NCBI GenBank assembly: GCA_905182035.1
Contig: CAJIZL010000012.1
Span: 62,001 to 126,000, forward strand
Reading direction: 5' to 3'
Source: Oceanospirillaceae bacterium ASP10-02a
GTDB taxonomy: Bacteria; Pseudomonadota; Gammaproteobacteria; Pseudomonadales; Balneatricaceae
DNA length: 64,000 nucleotides
The translations under genes and the position numbers were made by a program. Numbering within the stretch: position 1 is the first letter of the stretch; every line of letters starts with the position of its first letter. This document shows, one piece after another, positions 25,226 through 34,898 of this stretch. The notes beneath the pieces were generated by a model. That model did not search any database. It worked only from the letters and a program-made list of their open reading frames with translations, and was not told where the DNA came from.

Positions 25226-25250
25226 AAAGGGGCCTTAGGGGCCCTTTTTT
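25226..25250 (+). terminator. Terminator after the methyltransferase gene
   Basis: AAAGGGGCC pairs with GGCCCTTT with one bulged G and a short loop, followed by T6. It lies between the methyltransferase and activator genes, so the activator may have its own promoter or depend on readthrough. Confidence 0.75.
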
Positions 25251-25324
25251 GTGCAAAATTAAAACATTAATTATGTGGGGTTAATTTTTACCTAGCCCCG
25301 TCATAAAAATATTGAGATGGCCCT

Positions 25325-27355
25325 ATGAGTCAAACTAATACCGATGATGCTTTAGTAGTATTTACTCCCTCTGGTAAGCGTGGACGTTTCCCTGTGGGTA
25401 CGCCTTTGTTACAAGCGGCTCGTTATCTTAATGTTGATATAGACTCTGTGTGCGGTGCTAGGGGCATTTGTGGCCGTTGCCAAATCTTTGTAAGTGAAGG
25501 TGAATTTGCCAAGTTTGGAATTACCTCTAGTGCAGATAGCTTAGAACCCATTACAGCGCCAGAACTCAAGTTCGCCGAACGCCGAGAGCTTAAGCCTGGT
25601 CGTCGTTTAAGCTGCCACACCAAGGTGCTTAATGACATCGTAGTGGATGTGCCAGCAGAGAGCCAAGTGCATCACCAAATGGTGCGTAAAGACGCAGAGC
25701 ACCACGATATTGATATCAACCCGCTAGTACGCCTGTACTACGTAGAAGTGCAAGAACCAGACATGCATGATCCGTCAGGTGACTTAAGGCGCTTGCTGAA
25801 CGCTTTAGAAGCCGATTGGCAGTTGCTTAATCTGTCATATGATGTAGCACTATTGGCTACTATACAACCCATTTTAAGGGCAGGAAAATGGGGTGTAACT
25901 GTTGCTGTACGCCAAGGTGAACAAATCGTTGCCCTTTGGCCTGGTCTAAAAGACACTATTTACGGAGTTGCTGTAGACGTGGGTTCCACTACTATTGCTG
26001 CTCATTTGTGTAACTTATCTAGTGGTGAAGTAGTGGCCAGTTCAGGAGTTATGAACCCACAGATTCGTTTTGGTGAAGACCTTATGAGTCGTGTGTCTTA
26101 TGTGATGATGAACCCAGGCGGCGAAGTCGACATGACTAATGCCGTGCGAGAAGCTATTAATGGCTTAGTGACAGACCTTGTGAAGCAGGCTGAATGCGAA
26201 AAGACGGATTTATTAGAAATTACGTTTGTTGCTAACCCAATCATGCACCACTTATTATTGGGCATTAACCCAGTAGAACTTGGAGGCGCACCGTTTGCTT
26301 TAGCCACAGACATGGCTGTAAACACCTTGGCTCGTGATATAGACGTACAACTTAACCCACAGGCTCGTGCCTACTTGTTGCCGTGTATAGCTGGCCACGT
26401 AGGTGCAGACACCGCAGGTATGGTATTAGCAGAAGAGCCCTACAATCACGATGAAATGACCCTGTTGGTAGATGTGGGCACCAATGCTGAGATTGTATTG
26501 GGTAACCGCCATCGTCTGGTTGCCTGCTCAAGTCCAACGGGTCCAGCGTTTGAAGGTGCTCAAATTAGTTGTGGCCAACGTGCTGCCGCTGGTGCCATCG
26601 AACGTATTCGTATTGATCCGGTAACCTTGGAACCTCGTTTCCAGGTTATCAGCTGTGAATTGTGGTCTGATGAAGCAGGTTTTGACGAAGCTACAGCAAA
26701 AACAGGTATTACTGGCATTTGTGGTTCTGGTATTATTGAAGTTGTGGCAGAAATGTATTTATCTGGCGTTATCACCCAAGACGGCGTTGTAGATGGTAAC
26801 CTAGCTGCCATTAATCCTCGCATTCAGCCAGACGGCCGCACCTTTTCATACGAAATTATGCCATCCACAGAAACTCGTGGTGCTGTTAAAATCATGCAAA
26901 ATGACATCCGTGCTATACAGTTAGCTAAATCTGCGTTGTATGCTGGTGTGAAGTTGTTGATGCAATATCAGCAGATAAATAAGGTGGATCGTATTCGTTT
27001 CGCTGGCGCTTTTGGCAGCCACATTGATGTAAAGTACGCCATGGTCTTAGGTTTGATTCCAGATTGCGCTTTAGATGAAGTGTCTTCTGCAGGTAATGCA
27101 GCGGGCACCGGCGCTCGCATCGCTTTACTTAATGCAGAATCACGAGCAGAAATTGAACAAGTAGTGCGTAACATTGAAAAAATAGAAACTGCGGTAGAGC
27201 CAAACTTCCAACAGTTATTTATAGATGCCATGGCATTTCCTAATAAGGTAGATGCGTTTCCAGAGTTGGAAAAAGTAGTGACCTTGCCACCGATTAAGGA
27301 AGCTAAAGCTGAAACTGAAGGGGGTGAAAAGAAACGCCGCCGTCGTAAGGGATAA
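25325..27355 (+). CDS. RACo-type corrinoid activator ([2Fe-2S] plus ASKHA ATPase)
   Basis: A 676-residue reductive activator of corrinoid proteins. The N-terminal ferredoxin domain binds a [2Fe-2S] cluster with C43, C49, C52 (CGARGICGRC) and C97. A linker follows, then an ASKHA ATPase domain from about residue 215: GVAVDVGSTTIAAHL is the phosphate-1 loop, LVDVGTNAEIVLG the second and FAGAFGSHI the third. Such proteins use ATP to re-reduce Co(II) to Co(I) after accidental oxidation, which is essential for corrinoid methyltransfer in oxic conditions. The C-terminus ends in a Lys/Arg run (KKRRRRKG). It is followed after 8 nt by an M50 protease gene. Confidence 0.93.
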   Translation: MSQTNTDDALVVFTPSGKRGRFPVGTPLLQAARYLNVDIDSVCGARGICGRCQIFVSEGEFAKFGITSSADSLEPITAPELKFAERRELKPGRRLSCHTKVLNDIVVDVPAESQVHHQMVRKDAEHHDIDINPLVRLYYVEVQEPDMHDPSGDLRRLLNALEADWQLLNLSYDVALLATIQPILRAGKWGVTVAVRQGEQIVALWPGLKDTIYGVAVDVGSTTIAAHLCNLSSGEVVASSGVMNPQIRFGEDLMSRVSYVMMNPGGEVDMTNAVREAINGLVTDLVKQAECEKTDLLEITFVANPIMHHLLLGINPVELGGAPFALATDMAVNTLARDIDVQLNPQARAYLLPCIAGHVGADTAGMVLAEEPYNHDEMTLLVDVGTNAEIVLGNRHRLVACSSPTGPAFEGAQISCGQRAAAGAIERIRIDPVTLEPRFQVISCELWSDEAGFDEATAKTGITGICGSGIIEVVAEMYLSGVITQDGVVDGNLAAINPRIQPDGRTFSYEIMPSTETRGAVKIMQNDIRAIQLAKSALYAGVKLLMQYQQINKVDRIRFAGAFGSHIDVKYAMVLGLIPDCALDEVSSAGNAAGTGARIALLNAESRAEIEQVVRNIEKIETAVEPNFQQLFIDAMAFPNKVDAFPELEKVVTLPPIKEAKAETEGGEKKRRRRKG

Positions 27356-27363
27356 CTAGAAGC

Positions 27364-28137
27364 ATGCAAACTACCAATCGTGCACGTATGGGGGTGATGA
27401 TAGGCATCGCCCTAAAGCTATTTAAGAGCGTTAAAGTTTTTAAGGCGGCTCTTGTGGCTATGGCGCTGTCTGGCTGGACCATTATGCTCAGCTTTGAATT
27501 TGCAGTGACCTTGTTGGCTATTTTAATGTTCCATGAATACGGTCATATTCGTGCCATGAAACGTTTTGGCATCCCCACAAAGGGCATTTACATCATTCCG
27601 TTTGTTGGTGGTGTTGCAGTAGGTGACAGCCCCAAAACTCATTGGCAGGAACTATATATTGCCATGATGGGGCCTGTTTTTGGCTTAGCCATGAGTGTGG
27701 CATTTTTTATAGGCTTTGTTATTACAGACAACCACTTTATAGGCCTAGTTGCCTCTGTCAGTGCGTTGGTTAATCTGGTCAACCTGTTGCCAATCTATCC
27801 GTTGGATGGTGGCCGCGTAGTGAAAGCCCTGGTTTATTCAGGTCGTAGTCGATTCATCTACGTAGGCTTGGTGGTGATTTCTGGGTTGCTGATTGGCTAT
27901 AGTTTTACCCACGGATTCGCCCTAATTGGCTTCTTTGGCATTATGGGGTTGGTTGATTTGTTAGCCGACTGGAATAGCTTCGATCAGGACCCAAAGCTAA
28001 AACTCAACCTGTATGGCATTGTATTTAGCTTAATCTGGTATCTGCTCACAGCAGCAGCACTGATCGGCATGATGGTTTGGATCGCTGCCTTAGAGTTACC
28101 AGGCAGTGAGCTTGCCATAGCTATTCTTAACGCTTGA
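27364..28137 (+). CDS. Site-2-type M50 membrane metalloprotease
   Basis: A polytopic M50 protease of about 257 residues. The zinc motif HEYGH is at about residue 57-61 in LMFHEYGHIRAMKRFG, and the third ligand lies in NLLPIYPLDGGRVVKAL. Around five transmembrane helices are visible, with no PDZ or CBS domain, so this is a minimal site-2-like protease. It follows the RACo gene by 8 nt and is probably co-transcribed. Its link to the corrinoid system is unexplained; possible roles are turnover of a membrane regulator or none at all. The start could be ATG 27364 or 27388. Confidence 0.85.
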   Translation: MQTTNRARMGVMIGIALKLFKSVKVFKAALVAMALSGWTIMLSFEFAVTLLAILMFHEYGHIRAMKRFGIPTKGIYIIPFVGGVAVGDSPKTHWQELYIAMMGPVFGLAMSVAFFIGFVITDNHFIGLVASVSALVNLVNLLPIYPLDGGRVVKALVYSGRSRFIYVGLVVISGLLIGYSFTHGFALIGFFGIMGLVDLLADWNSFDQDPKLKLNLYGIVFSLIWYLLTAAALIGMMVWIAALELPGSELAIAILNA

Positions 28138-28151
28138 ACTTTATTGGCTAG

Positions 28152-29243
28152 CTATTGATCTGGCAAGTCATTTGGGAGATTGGTGTTCATAGTGCCATCG
28201 AAATCTTCTCTAAAACCTTCTTCGGTACCATTAATCAATTGTTCTTTAACACTTTCTTCAGCGGCACGAACACTTTGACCAGGTGAGAAACGACGACGTT
28301 CTTCCCTTGGTGGAATGCCAAAAAAGTCTCGGTAACACTTAGAAAAGTGGGGTGCAGACACAAAACCACAAGCTAAAGACACATCAATGATAGATAGGTT
28401 GGTTTGTAATAAAAGCTGACGAGCGCGGTTAAGGCGCAATTCTAAATAATAACGCGATGGCACGCACTTTAGGTGCTTTTGGAACAAACGCTCTAGCTGG
28501 CGACGAGAGACGCCTACATACTGTGCCAAATCGTCCAAACTAATGGTTTCTTCTAAATTTGCCTCCATCAGTGCCACGGCTTCAATCAGCTTAGGCTGGC
28601 TATTACCTAGGTGCAAACGCAGTGGAATACGTTGTGTATCGTGGTGGTCACGTATACGTTCCATAATGAACATTTCAGAAACGGCGGCTGCCAGTTCTGG
28701 GCCATGATGGTGGCTAACAAACTGCAACATCATATCTAAAGAGGAATTACCACCAGAACAGGTAAAACGATCACGGTCGATGGCAAATAAATTAGATGAC
28801 ATCAATACGTTAGGAAACTCTTCGCGCATACTGGCTAGGTTCTCCCAGTGAATCGTAGATTTGTAGCCATCTAACAAACCAGCTGCGGCTAATAAGTAAC
28901 TGCCTGTGCAGGTAGACCCAATCTTGACTTTAGCATTAGCTGCCTTACGTAAATACGCTAAGGTGCCTTTATCATAGGCCCGATCTATGTAGGTGCCACC
29001 ACAAACGATTAGTGCTTCTAAGCCATTTAAGTTGAGGTCATTAATGTGGATGGTAGGTGTCACTTCAAAACCAACACTGGCTGTAACGGGAGCACCGTCC
29101 ATTGAGACAACTTCCCATTCATATAAGTCTTGCTTGCTGATGTAGTTAGCTCCACGTAGGCTAGCAACTGCAGACGAGAAGGTCACCATAGAATAATTAG
29201 GGATTTGCAAAAAAGCGTAGCGAATAGGTTTTTTTTCGGACAT
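28152..29243 (-). CDS. GlxA-family AraC-type transcriptional regulator
   Basis: A 363-residue regulator with an N-terminal DJ-1/PfpI-like effector domain (residues 8-190; LEALIVCGGTYIDRA, STCTGSYLLAAAGLL and CSGGNSSLDMMLQF) and a C-terminal AraC helix-turn-helix pair (about 225-325; YVGVSRRQLERLFQKHL and DVSLACGFVSAPHFSKCYRDFFG, quoted in part). This architecture is that of GbdR/CdhR-type regulators of quaternary-amine catabolism in Pseudomonas. It is transcribed towards the M50 gene and ends 15 nt from it, so it likely governs the corrinoid cluster and senses its substrate, perhaps a betaine. The ligand is inferred from family only. Confidence 0.85.
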   Translation of the reverse strand: MSEKKPIRYAFLQIPNYSMVTFSSAVASLRGANYISKQDLYEWEVVSMDGAPVTASVGFEVTPTIHINDLNLNGLEALIVCGGTYIDRAYDKGTLAYLRKAANAKVKIGSTCTGSYLLAAAGLLDGYKSTIHWENLASMREEFPNVLMSSNLFAIDRDRFTCSGGNSSLDMMLQFVSHHHGPELAAAVSEMFIMERIRDHHDTQRIPLRLHLGNSQPKLIEAVALMEANLEETISLDDLAQYVGVSRRQLERLFQKHLKCVPSRYYLELRLNRARQLLLQTNLSIIDVSLACGFVSAPHFSKCYRDFFGIPPREERRRFSPGQSVRAAEESVKEQLINGTEEGFREDFDGTMNTNLPNDLPDQ

Positions 29244-29415
29244 GGCTGCCTCTTTATTATTTTAAATGGGCTAACGAAAAGCAATATAGTAAGACTATTA
29301 TCCCTAATAGAATTCGTCGCATTCTAAACTACGTTTGCTCTGTTGGGAACAAAATAATCACCTGTTGGAGAATATTTTTAGAGCAAAGTAGCCAAGCATT
29401 ATTTGTCGTGAATAA

Positions 29416-30291
29416 CTAGCGAGTTAAAGGGGTTTGCAGCAACTCTATAAATGCCTCAGCAGCATTAGATAAGCTTCGTTGTTGGTGCCATACACACCCT
29501 AATTTTCTAACAACAGGTTTAGATAGTGTATCGATTACCTTTATCTTTGAATTTATCAATGTTTGGGGCAGAATGCTCCAGCCCATTCCAATGCTTACCA
29601 TCATCCTAATGGTATCTAAATTGTTGGTTGACATGGCTACATTAAGAGCAAGGCTCTGGGCTGCAAAGTCTTGTTCTACAATACGCCGTGTAAAAGTGTT
29701 GGTTTTGCTCAATAGTGCAGGAAAACTGCTTAATTGAGATAAGTTAACAGAGGCCTGTCGACAAAGAGGATGCTCTGGCGCTGCCACAAATTGCATTGTA
29801 TCTTGCCAAATGGCTTGCTGCTGCAACTGAGGGTGAGGTTCTGGGTTAAGAGTAATAATGCCTAGCTGCCATCGACCTTGTAACACACCTTCGTAAATAA
29901 CCTCAGACTCAGCAAACTGAATATCAAGCTCCACTTGAGGGTAGAGTGCTATAAATTTACCTAGAGGCTCTGGTAAGCGGTGTAAGCTAATGTGATGGCT
30001 GGTGGCAATGCGCAGACGCCCACCTATGCGGCCAGATAAGTTAGTTAGCTCGTCCGCAGTATTTTCCATGGCTGCTAATATGGACTTGGCTTTGGGCAGT
30101 AAGTGCTGGCCAGCAACGGTTAAGGACACATTACGCCCAATACGATCAAATAAACGGGTTTTAAGCTGGCCTTCAAGTTTAACAATACGTTTACTTACAG
30201 CAGGTTGGGTGAGGAACAGTTCATCTGCAGCCCGTGAAAACGAACCCTGTTCAGCGACAGCCATAAAGGCCTTTAATGCGAGACTATCCAT
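29416..30291 (-). CDS. LysR-family transcriptional regulator
   Basis: A LysR-type regulator of about 291 residues. The helix-turn-helix is at the start, MDSLALKAFMAVAEQGSFSRAADELFLTQPAVSKR (first 35 residues; core FSRAADELFLTQPAVSK), followed by the substrate-binding domain. Earlier starts up to 30333 are in frame, but family alignment favours ATG 30291; none has a good ribosome binding site. It is divergent from leuC, as is the LysR gene next to leuC in Pseudomonas, so it probably controls leuCDB or a nearby function. The ligand is unknown. Confidence 0.85.
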   Translation of the reverse strand: MDSLALKAFMAVAEQGSFSRAADELFLTQPAVSKRIVKLEGQLKTRLFDRIGRNVSLTVAGQHLLPKAKSILAAMENTADELTNLSGRIGGRLRIATSHHISLHRLPEPLGKFIALYPQVELDIQFAESEVIYEGVLQGRWQLGIITLNPEPHPQLQQQAIWQDTMQFVAAPEHPLCRQASVNLSQLSSFPALLSKTNTFTRRIVEQDFAAQSLALNVAMSTNNLDTIRMMVSIGMGWSILPQTLINSKIKVIDTLSKPVVRKLGCVWHQQRSLSNAAEAFIELLQTPLTR

Positions 30292-30320
30292 AGGTGAAGA
30301 ATACCTATTCGTATCATCCA

Positions 30321-30391
30321 TTGGAATAGCCAAATGGAATAGTAAAGTAAATAAATTGGAATTAGAGTTATTGATATGGGCTAGGTATAAT
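30321..30391. promoter_or_regulatory. leuC / LysR divergent control region
   Basis: TGGAAT occurs three times (TTGGAAT 30321-30327, TGGAAT 30335-30340, TTGGAAT 30356-30362), and TATAAT at 30386-30391 is a candidate -10 for leuC. The repeats may be LysR half-sites. There is no convincing -35 box. Confidence 0.4.
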
Positions 30392-30423
30392 AGTCCTCTA
30401 CTTACCTACGTTGAGGATTAGAA

Positions 30424-31845
30424 ATGGCTGCCAAAACTCTATATGACAAACTGTGGGACGCCCATCTTGTTAAACAGCAAGACGATGGTAGCTGTCTGAT
30501 TTATATTGATCGCCATCTTCTGCATGAAGTGACTTCACCCCAGGCCTTTGAGGGCTTGCGTATTGCAGGCCGAAAACCATGGCGCATAGACACTAACTTG
30601 GCTACGCCAGATCATAACGTACCTACTACCTTTGACGAACGTGCTATTGGTGTGGAAGGCATTGAAGACCCTGTATCTAAAATTCAAGTAGTTACCTTGG
30701 ATGATAACTGTGATGAGTTTGGTATTACTGAATTTAAAATGCAAGATGAGCGACAAGGTATTGTGCATGTAGTTGGCCCAGAGCAGGGTGCAACGTTACC
30801 AGGCATGACGGTTGTATGCGGCGATTCTCATACCGCCACACACGGTGCTCTGGGTGCATTAGCCCACGGTATTGGAACATCAGAAGTAGAGCATGTATTG
30901 GCCACTCAGTGCCTTATTCAAAAAAAATCCCAGAACATGTTAGTACGTGTGGATGGTGATTTAGGTGAAGGCGTGACTTCTAAAGACGTGGTGTTAGCCA
31001 TTATTGGTGTCATTGGTACCGCTGGCGGCACTGGCTACGCCATTGAGTTCGGTGGCAAGGTATTTGAAGGCATGTCTATGGAAGGCCGCATGACCGTGTG
31101 TAACATGGCTATTGAGGCTGGTGCACGGGTTGGTATGGTGGCGGTAGACCAGACCACCATTGATTACGTTGAAGGCCGCCCTTTTTCTCCAAAGGGTGCT
31201 AACTGGGATTTAGCTGTTGCTGCGTGGCAAGACTTACATTCTGATGCGGACGCAGAGTTTGATCATGTGGTGGTTTTAGATGGTGCAGGCATTGCGCCTC
31301 AAGTTACATGGGGTACCTCGCCAGAAATGGTGCTTCCCGTGTTTGCCAACGTACCTGACCCTGCTAAAGAAAAAGACGACGTTAAAGCCTCTGGCATTAT
31401 TCGTGCCCTTGAGTATATGGGCCTAACCGCAGATCAGGCGATTACCGATATTCAGTTAGATCGAGTGTTTATTGGCTCATGTACTAATAGTCGTATTGAA
31501 GATTTGCGTGCAGCTGCTGCGGTAGTAGAAGGCCATCAAGTGGCTAAAACCTTAAAACAAGCTTTGGTTGTGCCTGGTTCTGGTTTGGTTAAGGCGCAAG
31601 CAGAGGCAGAGGGATTACACACCATTTTTACCAATGCGGGACTTGAATGGCGTGAGCCAGGCTGTTCTATGTGCTTAGCCATGAATGCTGACAAGTTGGG
31701 TGCTGGTGAACATTGTGCATCCACTTCTAACCGCAACTTTGAAGGCCGTCAAGGTTTTGGTGGGCGCACTCATTTAGTGAGCCCAGCCATGGCTGCAGCA
31801 GCTGCGATTGCTGGTCACTTTGTAGACGTACGCACCTTTAATTGA
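30424..31845 (+). CDS. leuC: 3-Isopropylmalate dehydratase large subunit
   Basis: The large subunit of isopropylmalate isomerase (473 residues), which holds a [4Fe-4S] cluster and converts 2- to 3-isopropylmalate with LeuD. Cluster cysteines are in GSCTNSR and GCSMCLAMN, and [26 protein letters not shown] near residue 130 (quoted in part: [12 protein letters not shown]) is the aconitase-family signature. The ribosome binding site GAGGA lies just upstream. It opens the leuC-leuD-leuB-asd operon. Promoter and LysR control region are at 30321-30391. Confidence 0.97.
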   Translation: MAAKTLYDKLWDAHLVKQQDDGSCLIYIDRHLLHEVTSPQAFEGLRIAGRKPWRIDTNLATPDHNVPTTFDERAIGVEGIEDPVSKIQVVTLDDNCDEFGITEFKMQDERQGIVHVVGPEQGATLPGMTVVCGDSHTATHGALGALAHGIGTSEVEHVLATQCLIQKKSQNMLVRVDGDLGEGVTSKDVVLAIIGVIGTAGGTGYAIEFGGKVFEGMSMEGRMTVCNMAIEAGARVGMVAVDQTTIDYVEGRPFSPKGANWDLAVAAWQDLHSDADAEFDHVVVLDGAGIAPQVTWGTSPEMVLPVFANVPDPAKEKDDVKASGIIRALEYMGLTADQAITDIQLDRVFIGSCTNSRIEDLRAAAAVVEGHQVAKTLKQALVVPGSGLVKAQAEAEGLHTIFTNAGLEWREPGCSMCLAMNADKLGAGEHCASTSNRNFEGRQGFGGRTHLVSPAMAAAAAIAGHFVDVRTFN

Positions 31846-31869
31846 TAACAGATAGCGGAGCAATATAAG

Positions 31870-32508
31870 ATGCAAGCATTTACACAGTTAACAGGCATTA
31901 CCGCACCTTTGGATAGAGCCAATGTTGACACTGACATGATTATTCCAAAACAGTTTTTAAAATCAATTAAGCGCTCTGGCTTTGGCCCTAATCTATTTGA
32001 CGAGTTACGTTATTTAGATGAAGGTCAGCCAGATCAAGATGCAAGTAAAAGACCTATTAACCCAGACTTCGTATTGAACTTCCCACGCTACAAAGGAGCA
32101 AAGATACTCTTAGCAAAGGATAACTTTGGTTGCGGATCTAGTCGCGAACACGCGCCTTGGGCTTTGTTGGATTTTGGTATCTCTTGTGTCATTGCCCCAA
32201 GCTTTGCTGACATTTTTTATAACAACTGTTTTAAGAATGGCATGTTGCCAATTACCCTTTTAAGTGAACAGGTAGATCAGTTGTTTGAAGACACGCAAGC
32301 TAACAAAGGGTTTGAATTGACGGTAGATCTTGAAACAGGTGTGATCCGTGGTTCTAGTGCAGGCGATATTGCTTTTTCTATAGATAGCTTTAGACGGCAT
32401 TGTTTGTTGAATGGTTTAGATGACATTGGTTTAACCTTGGAACAAACCAGCAGTATTAAGCGTTACGAACAAAAACGTCAGCAACAGGCCCCTTGGCTGT
32501 TTAACTAA
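31870..32508 (+). CDS. leuD: 3-Isopropylmalate dehydratase small subunit
   Basis: Small swivelling-domain subunit of isopropylmalate isomerase, 212 residues. [28 protein letters not shown] opens it (key part: [14 protein letters not shown]), and [21 protein letters not shown] carries the substrate-binding GSSREHA. It lies 24 nt after leuC. LeuD forms the active dehydratase with LeuC. Confidence 0.97.
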   Translation: MQAFTQLTGITAPLDRANVDTDMIIPKQFLKSIKRSGFGPNLFDELRYLDEGQPDQDASKRPINPDFVLNFPRYKGAKILLAKDNFGCGSSREHAPWALLDFGISCVIAPSFADIFYNNCFKNGMLPITLLSEQVDQLFEDTQANKGFELTVDLETGVIRGSSAGDIAFSIDSFRRHCLLNGLDDIGLTLEQTSSIKRYEQKRQQQAPWLFN

Positions 32509-32548
32509 GGCTGTCATTAATAAATAGACATTTTAAAAGGCAATAATA

Positions 32549-33631
32549 GTGACACACAATATCTTAGTTTTACCAGGTGATGGCATAGGCCCAGAAATTG
32601 TAACTGAAGCTGAAAAAGTGCTACAAGCCGCAGATGTTAAGTTTAATTTGGGTTTGAACATTACCAGCGCTTTGGTTGGTGGTAGTGCCATCGATGTAAC
32701 GGGTGGTCCATTACCTGAGGCCACGCTAGATGCAGCTAAAGCAGCTGATGCTATTTTATTAGGGGCTGTTGGCGGCCCTAAGTGGGATGGCTTGGATATG
32801 GCCATTCGCCCCGAAAAAGGCTTGCTGGGTTTACGCTCTAACTTGAAGCTATTTGGTAACTTACGGCCAGCTATTTTATACCCACAGTTGGCGGATGCTT
32901 CTAGCTTAAAACCTGAAATTGTATCGGGTTTAGATATCCTTATTGTTCGCGAGCTAACGGGCGGTATTTATTTTGGTCAGCCACGTGGTATTCGTGTTTT
33001 AGACAACGGCGAGCGGCAAGGCTACAACACATACATTTATGCAGAATCAGAGATTCGCCGTATCGGTAAGGTGGCTTTTGAAGCGGCTCGTGCCCGTGGC
33101 GGTAAATTGTGCTCCGTAGATAAAGCCAATGTATTGGAAGTAACCGTGCTTTGGCGTGAAATAATGGATGAGATGGCAACAGATTATCCAGATGTGGAGC
33201 TAAGTCATATGTATGTTGATAACGCTGCTATGCAGCTGGTACGCGCACCTAAGCAGTTTGATGTGATGGTTACGGGTAACATGTTTGGCGATATATTGTC
33301 TGATGCGGCAGCTATGCTTACGGGTTCTATTGGCATGTTGCCTTCTGCCTCTTTAGATGAGGCAGGTAAGGGTATGTATGAACCTTGCCATGGTTCAGCT
33401 CCAGATATTGCAGGTCAGGGCAAAGCGAATCCATTGGCGACCATCTTGTCGGCCGCTATGATGTTGCGTTACACCTTAAACGAAGGTGCGGCAGCAGATG
33501 CTATTGAGACCGCTGTTAGCGTGGTGTTAGATCAGGGGTTACGTACTGCCGACATAAGCGCCAACGGCATGCAAACAGTGGATACAAAAACCATGGGTGA
33601 TGCGGTAGTTTCTGCGCTGGTTAACGGTTAA
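32549..33631 (+). CDS. leuB: 3-Isopropylmalate dehydrogenase
   Basis: NAD-dependent oxidative decarboxylation of 3-isopropylmalate, the third leucine step. Its 360 residues begin at GTG 32549 after AAAAGG. Marks are [44 protein letters not shown] and the metal-binding [12 protein letters not shown]. It belongs to the leuCDB operon, with leuA not in the window. Confidence 0.97.
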   Translation: MTHNILVLPGDGIGPEIVTEAEKVLQAADVKFNLGLNITSALVGGSAIDVTGGPLPEATLDAAKAADAILLGAVGGPKWDGLDMAIRPEKGLLGLRSNLKLFGNLRPAILYPQLADASSLKPEIVSGLDILIVRELTGGIYFGQPRGIRVLDNGERQGYNTYIYAESEIRRIGKVAFEAARARGGKLCSVDKANVLEVTVLWREIMDEMATDYPDVELSHMYVDNAAMQLVRAPKQFDVMVTGNMFGDILSDAAAMLTGSIGMLPSASLDEAGKGMYEPCHGSAPDIAGQGKANPLATILSAAMMLRYTLNEGAAADAIETAVSVVLDQGLRTADISANGMQTVDTKTMGDAVVSALVNG

Positions 33632-33690
33632 TATAGCGGCTTATTAAGAAGCATTAATTTTAGTATTTTTAAGAGAAAAGGTTTAAAGAA

Positions 33691-34803
33691 ATGAAGCGTG
33701 TAGGACTGGTAGGTTGGCGCGGCATGGTTGGATCAGTATTGATGCAACGTATGCAGGAAGAAAACGATTTGAAATTAATCGAACCAGTGTTTTTTACCAC
33801 CTCTCAAGCTGGCCAAGCTGCGCCTGATTTCGGTGTACAAGCGCCAGTATTACAAGATGCCCACGATATTGACACCCTTAAAACCATGGATATTATAATT
33901 TCATGCCAGGGTGGTGACTACACAGATCGCGTTTTTGGACCTTTGCGTAACGCCGGCTGGAAAGGCTACTGGATTGATGCTGCGTCTAGCTTGCGTATGC
34001 AAGATGATAGTGTGATTATTCTAGACCCTGTTAATCGTGGCGTCATTGATCAAGCATTGGCCCAAGGTAAAACCGATTTTATTGGTGGCAACTGCACAGT
34101 AAGTTTGATGATGATGGCCTTGGGCGGTTTGTTCGCTGGTGATCATATTGAGTGGCTGTCAGCCATGACCTATCAGTCAGCCTCTGGCGGCGGCGCTCGT
34201 CACATGCGTGAGCTGTTGAAGCAAATGGGTTACATTAGTGAGTCTGTGTCTAGTGAACTAACTGATCCTGCTTCAGCAATTTTAGAAATTGATCGCAAGG
34301 TGTCTTTAGCCATTAACGCTAGTGACAACGACGCTAGCCAGTTTGGTGTACCCTTGGCCGGTAGCTTGATTCCATGGATCGACTCTCAGCTAACCAACGG
34401 TCAAAGCCGTGAAGAGTGGAAGGCTCAAGCAGAGACTAACAAAATCCTCGGTCGCTCCACTGATATTATTCCAGTAGATGGCTTATGCGTTCGCGTAGGC
34501 GCAATGCGTTGTCATAGCCAAGCTTTCACCATCAAAATGAAGCAGAATGTGCCGATGGATGAAATTGAAAATATGCTCGCCAATGCTAATGATTGGGTTA
34601 AAGTTGTACCTAATGATCGTGATGTTACTATGGCTGAACTTACTCCAGCTAAGATTACTGGTACCATGACTGTGCCAGTGGGTCGTTTACGGAAGCTCAA
34701 CATGGGGCCAGAGTATTTGTCTGCCTTTACCGTAGGTGATCAACTTTTATGGGGTGCCGCTGAGCCTTTACGCCGTATGTTGCGAATTTTGCTAGAAACA
34801 TAA
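33691..34803 (+). CDS. asd: Aspartate-semialdehyde dehydrogenase
   Basis: Reduces aspartyl phosphate to aspartate semialdehyde for lysine, threonine, methionine and cell-wall diaminopimelate. It has 370 residues. The N-terminal NADP loop is [11 protein letters not shown], the catalytic cysteine C135 is in [11 protein letters not shown], and the active-site histidine region reads [14 protein letters not shown]. It follows leuB by 59 nt and ends at a strong terminator. The leuB-asd-fimV order is typical for Pseudomonas relatives. Confidence 0.97.
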   Translation: MKRVGLVGWRGMVGSVLMQRMQEENDLKLIEPVFFTTSQAGQAAPDFGVQAPVLQDAHDIDTLKTMDIIISCQGGDYTDRVFGPLRNAGWKGYWIDAASSLRMQDDSVIILDPVNRGVIDQALAQGKTDFIGGNCTVSLMMMALGGLFAGDHIEWLSAMTYQSASGGGARHMRELLKQMGYISESVSSELTDPASAILEIDRKVSLAINASDNDASQFGVPLAGSLIPWIDSQLTNGQSREEWKAQAETNKILGRSTDIIPVDGLCVRVGAMRCHSQAFTIKMKQNVPMDEIENMLANANDWVKVVPNDRDVTMAELTPAKITGTMTVPVGRLRKLNMGPEYLSAFTVGDQLLWGAAEPLRRMLRILLET

Positions 34804-34820
34804 ATATAGCAACCTGTTAA

Positions 34821-34845
34821 AAAAGGCGCTTAGGCGCCTTTTTTT
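34821..34845 (+). terminator. Rho-independent terminator after asd
   Basis: AAAAGGCGC, loop TTAG, GCGCCTTTT with further T. It closes the leuCDB-asd operon. Confidence 0.9.
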
Positions 34846-34898
34846 GTGGGCCCAAGGCTGCGACAATAGCAGATCAAATGGTTGGAGTAGTAGTACAC

